Of a DNA stretch of 64,000 nucleotides, positions 52,264 to 64,000 are shown in pieces. The notes under the pieces were generated by a model. That model had not been told where the DNA came from, searched no databases, and saw only the letters and a list, made by a program, of their open reading frames with translations. Position 1 is the first letter of the stretch. The number at the start of each line of letters is the position of its first letter. The stretch is from Branchiostoma floridae (Eukaryota; Chordata; Leptocardii; Amphioxiformes; Branchiostomatidae), in assembly GCF_000003815.2 (NCBI RefSeq), contig NC_049980.1, positions 3,806,497 to 3,870,496 of the forward strand, given 5' to 3'. The position numbers and the translations under genes were made by a program.

Positions 52264-55006
52264 NNNNNNNNNNNNNNNNNNNNNNNNNNNNNNNNNNNNN
52301 NNNNNNNNNNNNNNNNNNNNNNNNNNNNNNNNNNNNNNNNNNNNNNNNNNNNNNNNNNNNNNNTTATAGGCGAGCCGGCCGTGTATACCATGTGCCCCTC
52401 CCAATAGAAAAGAGCTAGACTTGATGATGTAAACCTCAAACTAAATGACATGTGTCACAACTAGAAAGGCCCGAACGTCAGTGAAGCGAATCAGGCATTT
52501 GAACAAAGTCGCCGAGTTTGACCGAAATTTTATGGTGAATTTCTTTCCTTGTGTTGGAATAAAGTTTATACTGTACACTATGGATTATACCAACTCAGAT
52601 GACCTTTCAGACCATATTATATTAGAATAGGCCGATATTTGCTCGAGAGCAAATACAGCATATATCTCATGTGCGAACATGGATCACTTCTGCTTAAAAA
52701 TTACTTTTACTAATCACACTTCTACAAAAAAATTCGCCCCGTGCAAGAACTAACTCTTCCATTGTATCCCATGTAAACAGGTAAAATACACGAGTCCAAA
52801 AATACCCACTAAAAATGAAATTTCCAATCATTACCCGTAAAAAAATGAATTAAAACAAGAGTTCGGAGACATCATACCTCCATGAAATATTCTGATTATG
52901 CAAATGACTATTCATATGTGCATAATTTATTCTTGGTTATGTACACCTTTAACCAACTTACACGGGTGACAATGTTGACAATCCAATCATTTGCTACATG
53001 TACCTAGAAGAATTAGGACACTTTCACATTAATCATGCAAATTAGAGACTTATTTGCATAATCGGTATCTGCTAATCTTCCACCTGTCACAAACTACATA
53101 TGGTAAGTGTATTTGAGTCCTATAATGGAAAACACTGTAAATATAAATTTTCCTCATTAAGTATGCAAATTAAGCCTAAATTTGCGTAATTTGCACTTCA
53201 TTATGCACATCACTGCTAAAGATACATGCATGCTAAATATCATGAAAATCCATCGTTCCTTTGTTTCGTTATACTCCTTGGAACATTTTGAAAAAATTGC
53301 CCCTGCAATTCTATAGCAAGTCACTAGGTGACCCAGACGTACATCACTTCTTTCTTACACCACAAGCTATCTGTCACCAAAAAATCAAGACCATAGCATG
53401 TCCAGATCAAAAGATACAAAAAAGTTCTGCTGCAGTACCAAGGCCACACGGCAGGGGGGGCCAAAATCGACCATGACCTTCATCTTTGCAACACCTACCC
53501 ACATACTAAATATCATTACAATCCATCCAGAGGTTCTACAGAGGAAACACAAACAAACAGACAGACACACACAAACACGGACACACCAAAAACTATACCT
53601 CCATTTTTCATGGAGGTAAAAATCCCCTTCCGTGCGGGAATGGACTCTTTCTCTAACACTCCTATGTAAAGTTTATTTGTGTCCAGAAATACTTCCGCTG
53701 AAACAGACTTTGACATAAGGTAGCAGAACACAGTTTTTCGTCTATGGGAATTTACATTGTTAAGGACCCAGAAGTGAGGAGGTTCGACGCCTCAAAATTT
53801 ATAGCAGGGTGCAAAAGTAATTAACAAGAATTGAATATGTTGGAGTTCAGGGTAGAATGTACAAAACATGTGAAAATGAGTTTAAGTTTGCCTGCTCGTT
53901 TTCCCAGAAAAAACACTTTGAAATGACCCCCAGCGGAGGTCACCATACTGCAGCCGACATACGGAAGTAGCGGGAACAGGATTCGTGCGCGAAATTCTGC
54001 CCAGCCAAACAAACATCGTAACCCAAGTCATTCAGCCTAAAAACTTACGCATTCCTCTACTATTCACCACAGTTTCCAACTCTGCGACACAGTAACGTTA
54101 TAATCACCAAAGTCCAAAAATGGATCTAAAAATGACGCCCTCAATGCAAGAATGGACTCTTCCATCACACCCCATGGAAAATTACAAAATAGACCAGTCC
54201 TAAAATACTCTGATTGAAAACATGGCCTTATTTGTACAAGAAACCCAGTCCAAAATTGAATTTCGAAAAAAAGATCACCCGTGCATGAATGGACTCTTCC
54301 AGATAACACCAGTCAGATTCAACAGATTCAGCTTTATTGGTCCTTTTTCATGGCAAATGACTATGTAAATGCCACATGAATTGTGTCAGTCTCGCTTAGT
54401 GGCTGACGAATCCTCCTCAGGATATTGAGTCAGGCTAGGTCATTGGCTGCCTATTTAATTAAATCATAGGCTTGTCCAGGCCTGAACCTGCAAGTCTCCA
54501 GGTGGGGCTCAACGTATTATATTTCAATCCATGTATATTTCAATCCATGTATGGATTGATCCACGTGTATGGATTGAAAAATAATTACGAATACAATATA
54601 TTTCAACTATACCTGTGGTATGGCTGAAATATAAACATGAAACCGCCAACATTAACGAGTCACATACTATATGTGCTTTTAGATTTCTCTTTTGTTGTGT
54701 ATTTTGCAAACAGACTGCCAGCAGGCGCGGCCCAGTGAGGTATCACTGCTCTCGGCAACAACTCAAAAGCCCTTAATGTCCTATAAAATTTAGCTTTACT
54801 TACTTGAAACACATGCATTCTCTCAGAATGTCGGTCAGCAGGTCCATGTACTTGTTCAACAGCACCGCCACATTCCGTCGCACATCGGCACCCTTTCCCC
54901 GCAAAGTGTGGATTATCTGCCGCACATTGTTGTCAATCTGCTTAAGCATTTCGACCATTTCATCGGCCGGGAATGCCATTGCTAGTTTAGAGACGATCGG
55001 AGGCAT
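48741..55006 (-). CDS. SAM-like domain plus hydrophobic hairpin and coiled-coil protein (five exons)
   Basis: Exons 54804-55006, 50667-50908, 49795-50175, 49248-49570 and 48741-48902 join in consistent phase (2, 1, 1, 0) to give 436 codons from ATG to TGA. Donors are GTAAGT, GTACGT, GCAAGT (a GC-AG intron) and GTAAGT. The N-terminal ~95 residues are helical ([19 protein letters not shown]). A SAM-like domain follows at about 98-148 ([37 protein letters not shown]), then a coiled coil ([19 protein letters not shown]). A two-segment Gly/Ala-rich hydrophobic hairpin occupies about 210-265 ([40 protein letters not shown]), then a second long coiled coil ([20 protein letters not shown]). The arrangement resembles ApoL-like or alpha-helical pore-forming folds, but no family is firmly recognised. 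Introns hold a GT microsatellite, the second N gap and repeats. Confidence 0.82.
50950..51640. repeat. Two related AT-rich repeat copies in the first intron
   Basis: GGGAATAACTCGGGAAnGG and ATGGATnnnnnTGAT...TAGATAnCTTCnGAGATGCC occur near 51053 and 51350, each followed by GCTAATTTnCATAATCAATGA. The family is also seen near 45.65 kb. Confidence 0.65.
51916..52263. repeat. (GT)n microsatellite with GCCTGTGT interspersed
   Basis: Long GT-rich tract running into the assembly gap. Confidence 0.95.
52264..52363. other. Assembly gap (100 N)
   Basis: Exactly 100 N, probably a gap of unknown size caused by the microsatellite. Confidence 1.
52874..53618. mobile_element. Helitron/Helentron-like non-autonomous element (HINE-like)
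   Basis: Begins ATACCTCCATGAAATATTCT and ends with a microsatellite-like ACAGACAGACACACACAAAC, then the terminal hairpin ACCTCCA-ttttt-CATGGAGGT. A short shared terminal motif, 3-prime hairpin and adjacent microsatellite match Helentron-associated elements. No coding capacity. Confidence 0.5.
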
Positions 55007-56648
55007 ATTTACTGCAGTATGGCACTGTTGTAGAAACCGTAGCTGTTACGAGCTAGTACCTGCGACTAGTACGCACCAACCTTTGCCTGGTCCGTGACTC
55101 ACCGAAACTATTGGAAAGTACCTGGGACTCGGCTATTCCAAGTTGCAGGTACAGTGAGGGGGTGGGTGGGAGCATCGTAACATTGAAGCGTTCTGTTGCC
55201 TTTGAAAGACCCCTGGAGAGGTATGGGTTGTTTTATGAATGTTTCTCAGTTGGCCGAGGTCATTGTTCCAATTAAATTTATATTAACTTCAGGAAGTGTC
55301 AGCACATATCTTTATTTGATACATATTGTATCCTGCCCCCCCCCCCCCCCCCCTCCGTACCTGTGTGAATAGGCTGGCCCTGCACACATGTAAACATATA
55401 ACGGTACATACCAGGCTGTCCTTGGCTGTCCTAAATATAACAACACAAAAGAGATTACATCACCAGGTTCAAAGGTCATACTGAGTGACGTGCGTGCGGC
55501 AGCAGGTGTTCACTTCGTTTATCTGCAGTACATGGCTACCTCGCTATGTGACACTGCCGACTTGCAGTTGCAAGTCTTCAGGCAAGAACTCTGACCATTG
55601 GCACACAAACAACTGACAAACTGTATATGACAAACTCTGACAAACTCTTGCCCGACGGGTTGAGGTTGAGGTTCTAAGTAGGGTTTAGAAAAGCGGTACA
55701 ACGCCATCCACCCAGCAAATGCTAGTAATGTATACAACCTTACAGAAAAGTAGAAAATATGTTTTTGTATTGAAATTAAACAATTCCCTCCTTGAAAATT
55801 TACTCTTGAATCATATAATTCAGTACAACCAAAACTGGTAAAAACAACAACCTCTGAACAGTCGCAAGCCCCCCTCCAATTTTACATAGTATAACCACGT
55901 ACCCCCATTCATTTTCCCTAAATTTTCCTATATACCTGGAGTATTTGTTGAGACCCCGTTTGGCTATATTTTAACCAACCTAAAACATATACATAATTAG
56001 ATTTCAGAAATTTGAGCCATGAAATACTCTTTCGTGTAATAGTAGTGCAAGTATGATTTGTTTCTACTTAAAGGGTCACGAAAGCCGTCGCATAAGTGAA
56101 GGCCCCTTCCCATTCCATCTACACCTAATCTCCACGCAGATCCTACGGTAGCATCGTGGTTCTCCCGTCGTTCACGACGGATGAGCGTAAGATAGCATCA
56201 AAAGCTACCAGAGGAGTGAAGCCAAGTGTGTTTGGTTACCGGAGCCAGTGGCTGATGACTCCCTTTGGCCAACTTTGTCACTATCTTATGCCACTGGTAA
56301 ATCTGCCCGGAGAGTATCTACAACCCAATTTATGCCTAGTTCTTTGGCGCGCTGACCACACCATACATACAGCCACGTTCCCACCACCCATGGCGAAGCG
56401 AATGACTATACGTTTAAGTGGCTCTTTGGAACCCGGTTATTTTCCATTCACGCTCCTCTGGTTCTCCCATTGTCCAACTCTTGACCTATTGTCACCGCGT
56501 ATGGCCACCGTGTGGGACCAAAATACCCCCCAAATAAAGCTTCCTTTTAGGGGCTCTTGTCTTGTTTTCACACCGTGTTTTCAGTACATTGCTACTATAT
56601 GAACCATGATAGTAACCTGAACGGCATTACATGTACCTACATGTGCTT
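55007..56648. other. Upstream flank of the SAM-domain gene, no other gene
   Basis: A poly-C tract near 55335 and otherwise unremarkable sequence. The open frame 56156-56602 starts at GTG and shows no recognisable domain. Confidence 0.4.
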
Positions 56649-56745
56649 TAAGCCCCCTTTACAAATCAAGAATTTAGCTCGGCCGAGTTGTCCACAGCGA
56701 GCTCTAAATTATGAGGAGGCATGACCCTGATGCCTACGAACAAAA
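56649..56745. mobile_element. Half copy of the near-palindromic MITE
   Basis: AAGCCCCCTTTACAAATC...GAGGAGGCATGACCCTGATG matches one arm of 20845-21037. Confidence 0.75.
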
Positions 56746-58305
56746 GAACTTCGGGGTCTGATCTGCCTGAAAGCTTAACAAAGTGATAATAAATCTGAGC
56801 GTAGATGATACACCACATTTGCGCAAAAGGATGCTTTCGGGTATCACACGAAACATGCTGTTTGCCACTTCGCTCAGTAACGACTGTTCAGACCCTGCTA
56901 CCACAGTGCCTTGCCTAGCAGAGCTAACTCATACCGACGCGCCTCGCTAACAAGCCAGATAGGGCTTGGATTAGCCGACTTTGGCGAAGGCCAGGGATGT
57001 TACGAAAGACAACACCTGGACGTCGGAATCCCACCCTGCTAAGTATGTAAATTACCTGTCATTGCTATCAAATTCAGCGCAACGAGCCCTGGCTCGCTGC
57101 ACGGATGACCTCTTATAGGTCGATGGTTGAGCATATCACTGTCTGCAAAAGCTCTGTGCAAGCACTGGCCCGATTCATCGAAGCCAATGGGTCCCGCAAT
57201 AGGGGTTCTAAGGCAGCGAGACCGTAGGACACTTGATGCACGGATCCACGCGCCTGGTCCCTGTCCTAACGTTCGGCTTTATTGTCGTCGGGTCGCTAAC
57301 ATCTTCATGACAATAGGCCAGGTAAAGCAGATGTGTAAGTACATACTGAATACAGTTTCTACCAAACTTCCCCCTCGAATTGGAAAGGAAATTTGTTGAA
57401 AGCGGCATATGTTTGCTTATTTGCTGATGCTTTCTACGGCGCACATTTTTTGAACCGAGAAAATTGCTCGCGGATGTCATACATACAATACATACATCAT
57501 AGCCAAACTAAATGTTTTATATGGCATGATCTAGACAAGGTTGTACCTAGGGTTATATAGCGACCTCCTACTGAAAGGTACTATGTACTCATTTACCCCA
57601 CACGTGTTGCCTGTGTGATTATAAAGAGAGATACCCACCAGTCCAAAAACATCTACATAAAGGGACCCGACGGGCTATTTTACGATGATGGATTTTCTTG
57701 ACCTTAAGGTCACTCCTGTCTCTTGTTCGGGTCACGTAGTTAAGGTAAATTATGTCATCATTATTGTCGGCCAGGTGGCAGAGTCACAAAACCACATTCT
57801 TGCACTTTTGTGGCGTCCCTTTGTTTTTCACAGCAGGGTTCGTATATTGGCCGCAGGCGTTAGCCCTCTGTTCGATGTAACAAGTAAGGTAATAAAGGAC
57901 TCATTGTAAAGATCAGATCGATCGTACCGCCTGTACCATACTGGCAGTGGCAACATTTTTTTAAAGACATCTAAGATAATGGGATGTAATAATCATCTTA
58001 AGTCAATAGGCTCCAGAGACTAATGTCATTAATCTTAAGAAAGGAAACAAATTTAAAAACGTTTTATTTGTTAAGCATGTCCTGAGAAAATTGCATATAA
58101 GGACAGTATCACGTTCAGAGTCTATGTGGTTCCTGCGGACACTGCAGGGGATATTTCCTTCGTGCCTTCCCTCGTGGAGGTTCGGAATATCTTTGCCATC
58201 TTTTCTTCTAAATCAAAACTCTGCACAAACTTTTCATCCGCAGTAACGAACAGAAGTCAGAAAACGTTACAATATTTCACTCCCAACATCTGCGTGGAAA
58301 GTAGA
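56746..58305. other. Non-coding stretch, nothing recognised
   Basis: Moderate GC from 56.8 to 57.4 kb with some open frames, but none carries a domain or consistent splice signals. Confidence 0.4.
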
Positions 58306-58320
58306 CAAAAATTCTATGAC

Positions 58321-58392
58321 TGGAGATGCCGGGGATCGAACCCGGGGCCTCACACATGCAAAGCGTGCGCTCTACCGCTGAGCTACATCCCC
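58321..58392 (-). tRNA. tRNA-Ala (anticodon TGC)
   Basis: 72 nt, full cloverleaf: acceptor GGGGATG / CATCTCC with one G-T pair, D stem GCTC/GAGC, anticodon loop TTTGCAT with TGC, T stem CCGGG/CCCGG with TTCGATC loop, discriminator A. CCA is not encoded. AAAAA at 58306-58310 gives a Pol III T-run terminator downstream. No intron. Confidence 0.96.
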
Positions 58393-61203
58393 GTCGATGG
58401 TAAGAATTCGATTAGTATACCTGTCAACCACATCTATGACTGAAATATATCATATGCAATATACTAGTATATCACTTCTACGGTTCCAAAAAATGTCGCT
58501 AGGGGGTCCAAACCTACCGACTTAGGCTAACGTCACGTTTCCAAACCGGGGCCCAGCCGGGCTGATTGTGGAAACGAAATATAGAAATGTATACGTAAAA
58601 ATATACACAAATATAATGCCCACGAATATTCTATTTACGTCTTGTGTAGTTTATTTGGTGTCTTTTATGTCATACTTTTTGTTCCCAAAATCCCGGTTGG
58701 AAAATATGACGTAGGCCTTACTCTCTGCCACTGAAAATCTCGAGATATCAAACAGGAAGACATGTTTATATCATTTCGCTAGCTCACAGAGCCAAATTCC
58801 TGGCAGTCCCAACTGGGAGTTCTAAGATCTTTCCCCGCCAACATGTTCAGCCATGAACTTGGCTATGAGGGAAAATAGGTTCCACAGAGGATTCCTACAA
58901 GTTCAAGTTCAACCGAACTCTCCCTGCAGGTCTGCAGACGACACTTGTCAGGCGTCAGTAACAATTACTATGTACATGTTGTATTAACTTGAAAGTTCAT
59001 CTGTGTTGGTAGAAGTCATTCTTGAAATAGTTGAACTATAATTTCCAACACAAAGATTGGGCTCACCCAAATTTTCGACTGAACAGCATCAGTTTTTGTC
59101 AAGGAATGAATAATCCACTGCTCATTGAGTCATGTGTTCTATCTACATATGGTATTGCCTGTGACGAACACCAAAGTTTTACGCACTTGAAATCTTCTTG
59201 TTTCGGCCATGTCGATTTCATTATACGGATAACATCCTATGGGAACTGATGCGAGCGTGCGAATAAAAAACGATTGGTCGAAAAATTGCCTATGCAATTT
59301 CATTGATTATGAAATCTAAGTGGTGATGAAGGTTGAGAAAACACAGAGTATTAGTATACCGAAAAATAGATTCTTCATTTTTGTTCTTTCACATCTTCGT
59401 CCATGACTTTGGAATTGACCTTGCTATCTTATGGCATTAGCAGACGTTTTCCGATATCTATTTTGTATGATATGGCATATTTTTGCTCATTTTGAAGCTG
59501 CTTTGTACGATTTACTGTATATGTAAAAATCGTTTTTTTTAATCTATTTTGATGTCATCCATGTACATGTAATCAAACTGACATTGCCTTACACCTCTTT
59601 TCAACTGCGTAGACTGCAAACGCTGATCGAGCAAAGATTTGAGAAATGGCTCAACAAATTTCATAAATAAAGAGAGAATCTTCGTTTGTTTCATTGTAGG
59701 GTTACCTTCGCCAATCAGGTTATGTTTTCGGTAGCGGTTGTATGTGCATGTATCTTTCTTTGTTTCGTATGTACACGCTGTATGTTTGTTGGATGGACGA
59801 TGGACACTTCAGAAGATCTGGACTTATTGTGTTGAATCCACCCAACGATTGTGCGAAGAAAGAAAATTGAGACAGTGTCTTTTTCTTGTGATCAACTGAT
59901 ATTTAAACACGTTGGACTGGTTTGAGTACTTGGCATTGAGCTAGCTAATGATGCCAGAATTGAAGACTTCGTGCACGTATTAGTGGGTAATGATACCTCT
60001 GTGCTCCTCAGCTGAACGGAAACGTGAAATCTTGTCTAGACAGCACAAAAATCTGTTGGCGGGTGATCAAGATTTCACCTCAGGTAGACCGCCTGTGTCT
60101 TTAACTTAATCAGTCAGAGGATGGCACGGTCTGTTCTTAACGTGCACTGCATGGGAGGGGGGCAATCAATCTCGAAGCAGATGTTTGGTTTTAATAATAA
60201 TCTTTATTGCAAAATCATGCCCGAAGGCGTATTGCAAAAATACATGTATGAAAGTACAACGATGGTAATGGTACAATAACAAAATTGACATTAAGTGAAA
60301 AACGGGTCATCAACTAGTGCGTGATACTTCTAATCTAAAATAAATGCTATTGGGTTTGATTTCTTTTCTGTATGCAGTGGAGGATGAAATTTCCAACATT
60401 TTGGGAGACATATGTGTTGGGTGGTGCTAATAGGAGGACAGTTTTTTGTAGTTCGGTACGATGTGCAAAGCTGGGAAAATTTAATATCGTAACTAGCAAG
60501 CTGTCAGAAAGGTACAAAACAGTTTTTTTTTTCTTGTAGGCCCGTTCCAGAAAAAAAACGGACCTGATAAAAATCATAGAACCGGACTTTGGATCGAATA
60601 GAAAGCGAAGAGATTTTACCGGTACTACGTACGGCGACAGGTGTTCACGTGTTTGGGGCTTTAATAATACCTGTAGGTCCACAAAAATAACACAAGCAGA
60701 TCATAGGAGAGTTGACGGTCGTTTCTACCAAGTATATAAAATCATTCTTTATTCAGAAAATAAAAGAAAGTGACATTGATCCCAGGTCATGTTGGTCTTA
60801 GCAGACCAAACATGCAGGGAGACATGGACAATTTTACACATGACTTTACAACAAATTGAAATGAATGTAAATTTTACAATGACTATACATGGTCTAAAAC
60901 AGGTACAGTCAGTGTTGTTTTTATGCCGATAGGGTTTTTAAATGCCAGTAGACGACGGACACGCCACCAAACACCCATTCACACAGATAATCAGGTCCCT
61001 CCGGACCTGAACCTGATCCTCTGGACCTGGACCTGGACCGTACCTGGACTTGTACCGCCCCCACCTGGTAGTCAGAAAAAGTTATGATCTCTTAGCTCAA
61101 CATCTGTTGGAGAGTACGAAAAAAATACCGTACTGACAAACAGAAAATATTACAATCTATCACCCCCAACATCTGCTCTGAAAGTAGACAAAAAGTCTAT
61201 GAC
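58393..61203. other. Intergenic sequence between the two tRNA genes
   Basis: No gene seen. GTTACCTTCGCCAATCAGGTTATG at 59701 resembles the start of a dispersed Helitron-like family. Near 60995, GGTCC/CCTGGACCTGGACC-type short repeats occur. Confidence 0.4.
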
Positions 61204-61275
61204 TGGAGATGCCGGGGATCGAACCCGGGGCCTCACACATGCAAAGCGTGCGCTCTACCACTGAGCTACATCCCC
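61204..61275 (-). tRNA. tRNA-Ala (anticodon TGC), second copy
   Basis: Differs from the copy at 58321 by one base in the D loop (TGGTA in place of CGGTA). The downstream 70 bases are also related (AACATCTG, GAAAGTAGACAAAAA), so the two arose by local duplication. A T-run terminator is present. Confidence 0.96.
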
Positions 61276-61852
61276 GTCGGTAGATACCACGCTGGAAATG
61301 ATATCTATGACTCTTTATTAAAATCAATCATTCCAACAGGCAAACTGTATGCGTTTGTGCTATATCCAAAGGAACCATGAGATTGTTTTTCTTCGCCTGA
61401 TTACAACCATATCGAGATTAATCTAGAAATTAGTCCCTTTTTATTCCTGATTGAGCTTTTATTCTTTCAATCGAACATTAATTCTGTCTGAACATCTACT
61501 TTTTGATATGCATGACGTCGATAGTGACGTCATCACTGCTCTCAAAGCAGATTGTTATCTGTATTTGTTTTTATTGCACATCCGGTAAACCGCCTTTAAT
61601 ACGGAGTAACACACCAGGTTTGTATTTAACATTACAAGCTGCATATCCGGACAGATGTATTTTTGATTCATTCATATCGGGAAGAACCCCTGTTCTTTTC
61701 AATGATTAGTGTGGTGGATTCTTTTACGTGTTAGATGGGTGGCTCTCCTCGAACACGGGGTCTACATTTAACGTCCTATCATAGGGATGATCCTAGCCGA
61801 AGCTAGGTACTAATTTTCACCTGAGTGAAATTCGTGTAGAATTACGTTAAGC
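61276..61852. other. Intergenic stretch ending in SINE debris
   Basis: No gene. 61795-61852 resembles the SINE body (GGTACTAATTTTCACCTGAG, GTGTAGAATTACGTTAAG) cut by the next MITE. Confidence 0.4.
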
Positions 61853-62190
61853 TAAGGGCACAACCTGCCGTACGTGCGAAATACGTGCTGTCTACGTATA
61901 CGTGCCAAAACGTGGGCAATCTTTTGGGATCCGTAAGTTGTAAGTACCGCCTCCATACGAACTCGTTGGGAATCCGGTGGATTTTGGAGCACGCAGACAC
62001 GCCGTAGAACTTTACGTGCAGGCAAAACATTTATTTGTGTGCCATCAGGTTGCGGATTCGCCCCCGTACGTGCCAGTACGGGCGACGCGCCTGTCCTGTA
62101 CAGCCTGAACGTTTTCAGAAATACGTGGCGGACGTGGCCTCCCAAAAAAACGTACGTACAAACTGCACGTACGACACGTTGTGCCCTTAG
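61853..62190. mobile_element. MITE with CTAAGGGCACAAC termini
   Basis: 338 bp. Left end CTAAGGGCACAACCTGCCG, right end CACGTTGTGCCCTTAG. Interior rich in ACGT-containing TACGTGC/GTACGT words. Uninterrupted sister of 7059-7738. Confidence 0.8.
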
Positions 62191-62479
62191 TTTTACATGG
62201 ACATATGGTGATCTCTCTGACTTGTCCTGGCCTCCCATTTAGCCACGACTTTCTCGCCAAACCTCTGCTTGGAGTGCAGCCTTCCCCCACAAATACCTTA
62301 GCTTGTACTGTACCCAAACTTCTTGGAAGAGTTACGGATGTCTTTTGGTCTCACGCAAGGGATAATGATAGTCTGAAATAAGTCTATCCACCTTCCTACA
62401 ATCTCTAGATAATACTGTTGACCTTCCCACATCCTAATGTACTGTTTCCGTCGCTGCTTTGTTAGGTGGTATTGTGTAT

Positions 62480-62640
62480 TCTGTGCGTGTGTGTCTGTGT
62501 GATAGAGAGAGTTTGGGTGTGTGTCTATGTGTCTGTGTGTGCGTGTCTGTCTGTTTGTGTGTACGTGTGTGTTGTAGGTGCGAGAGAGAGTGTGGGTATG
62601 TGTCTATGTGTGCCTTTGTGTGCGCCTGTGTTCGCCAGTT
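62480..62640. repeat. (GT)n-rich microsatellite
   Basis: Interrupted GT repeat with GAGAGAG islands. Confidence 0.9.
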
Positions 62641-63044
62641 TTGCTCTGCCCTTTTAAGCTTATTGATTTAACCATTGTGATATATTGCCATCGAAAGTAC
62701 ATTGACAAGAAGAAGTACATCGGATATGTTTTGTGAGGATATACGATAATTTATTAGATTTTCCCGAGTATATTCGTTTGCAAACATCTGTTTGCAGTGA
62801 GCATATTTCTAACTTGCGAAGTGAAACAAAAAAAGAAGATATTTCTTCTGTACAGTAGTATCGTCTCACTAAATGCAACAAGGAAGTTTTACAAATTGAA
62901 AAATTATGAAGCTTTGAAGTCTTACTAAACGACGTTTTATTAAATGCTGTTTTCTCTATTCGCACCAAGGATAGTGTGGCACTTCTGTTAAGTTAGTTAC
63001 TTCTTTTTAAACTGTTACATACAAACTTCGGGACAGAAGGTTAA
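62641..63044. other. Non-coding stretch, nothing recognised
   Basis: No exon, RNA or repeat supported. Confidence 0.4.
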
Positions 63045-63250
63045 GGTTCTGCAAATGCTTTTAAAGTTCGCGGGGATTTAATTTCGCGGTAGCGGGAAAA
63101 TGGACTTTTCTGGGTGGTTTCAAGTTCGCGGTACCACCATGTACATAGTCTCTTACTGTCATGGAAAAATATTCGCGGTGGTTTTGATTTCGCGGTGAAG
63201 CGGCCACCGCGAACATTAAACCACCGCGAAAGTTTCTGCTTTTACGGTAG
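63045..63250. mobile_element. CpG-rich MITE, inverted copy
   Basis: GTTCGCGGGGATTTAATTTC, ATTCGCGGTGGTTTTGATTT and CCACCGCGAAAG blocks match 21077-21294 in reverse orientation. Confidence 0.8.
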
Positions 63251-63254
63251 TCCC

Positions 63255-63520
63255 AATACCTCTATTGGGAGTAGGGGCAGTGTCTTCTTATCCATGATGT
63301 CTAGGGCACGGTATTCGGAGGCGGACCCCAACCCTCTCCTTCCACCGTCTTTTACATGTACCTCCCCAACCGAAGTCAGGTACCCATTTTTACACCTGGT
63401 TGGATTGAGGAAAGTCCTGTTAAATGTATGTCTCTTCCAACGGCACACAATCGGTTGCATAACAGGATTCTAACCCAAGGTCTCTGGATTCCAGGCCAAA
63501 TACCTTTCATTTACGCCATT
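63255..63520 (-). mobile_element. tRNA-derived SINE
   Basis: CCCAACCGAAGTCAGGTACC, TTTTTACACCTGGTTGGATT and a degenerate head (GGATTCTAACCCAAGGTC); same family as 19849-20030. Confidence 0.6.
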
Positions 63521-64000
63521 CACACGACTCCACATTAGCACTGTTCAACACTGTTGCAGTTTTATATACATACTAGATCCGTCGATAAATACCACATTAC
63601 AAGTTAACCTTTAGCGCAGGTGACAAGTCGCATAATGAGCGCGCTGACATGTAAGAGGCTTGTTAAGTGGTTAGCCAAGGTCTTCCCGGTCCAGTCAGGA
63701 GCCAGTTCCCTGACGTAAGGTTACCCTTTGTCCCACTGCGTGCGTCCAACCGATTCAGTAGATCTCTGTAAACCACGCTACTACAACCAGGCACGGGAGT
63801 ACCTCCAGAGTCTATCACGAGAGCTAGGAGTCTATCAAGTCATCAGTATCGTTTCGGGTTGTTGGTTTCTAACGAGGGTTTGATTGAGAGGTTGGGGGTT
63901 TTGTGTTGTTGTCGTCGTCACATGTTCCACCCGCCCCTCCCCGAGAGAGAGTGTAGTAGTACCCCGACTGAAGGCCGACCGGGCGGGTTGGACAAGATGG
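63521..64000. other. Right edge, nothing recognised
   Basis: GC-richer sequence from 63.64 kb, possibly part of a repeat or gene that continues beyond the window. No domain or splice structure seen. Confidence 0.3.

Noticed and set aside
56156-56602. 148-codon plus-strand frame
   Set aside because: Starts at GTG, shows no domain, hydrophobic pattern or neighbouring splice logic.
1-64000. CRISPR array or prokaryotic operon structure
   Set aside because: Direct repeats present are tandem without spacer logic, and gene structure, tRNA signals and introns are eukaryotic.

Overview
The window reads as animal nuclear DNA, most likely from a cephalochordate (amphioxus). It has spliced genes with GT-AG and one GC-AG intron, tRNA genes with internal promoters and T-run terminators, tRNA-derived SINEs, CpG-rich MITEs, many CA/GT microsatellites and assembly gaps (N runs at 34713-34886 and 52264-52363). 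The species is inferred, not proven. Host genes are sparse and most of the window is mobile DNA, often nested.

Layout: 0-3.4 kb holds six in-phase exons of an unrecognised minus-strand gene running off the left edge. 3.4-12 kb is MITE, SINE and LINE debris plus an unexplained ~260-bp tandem array. 12071-19821 is a complete tyrosine-recombinase (Ngaro-like) retrotransposon with split direct repeats A1-B1A2-B2. An SGNH-hydrolase ORF lies in one A-to-B unit, and gag, RT/RNase H and YR lie in the other. 20.2-21.3 kb is a MITE cluster.

21425-36529 is the highlight: a complete 15.1-kb Polinton/Maverick (adintovirus-like) element with a 6-bp target duplication (GACGAC), inserted in a MITE. Its terminal repeats are nearly identical. 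It encodes two paralogous double-PC4-domain proteins, a Bcl-2-like protein, major capsid protein and adenain-type protease on the plus strand. A conserved Polinton protein, a small basic protein, packaging ATPase and a zinc-finger-bearing protein-primed-type DNA polymerase B are on the minus strand, and an intronless ribonucleotide reductase small subunit is on the plus strand. I find no integrase and no penton. Capsid, protease and polymerase frames are each broken once. The terminal repeats carry nine DR1-type direct repeats matching nuclear-receptor response elements. Together the cargo suggests an element that supplies dNTPs, blocks apoptosis and modulates transcription while relying on another source for integration.

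37290-43377 is a 6.1-kb foldback element (1.3-kb inverted arms, 8-bp target duplication) without a recognisable transposase. 43.4-48.7 kb is MITE and repeat debris. 48741-55006 is a fully resolvable five-exon minus-strand host gene (436 codons) combining a SAM-like domain, a hydrophobic hairpin and coiled coils. 55-64 kb is mostly repeats with two tRNA-Ala(UGC) genes.
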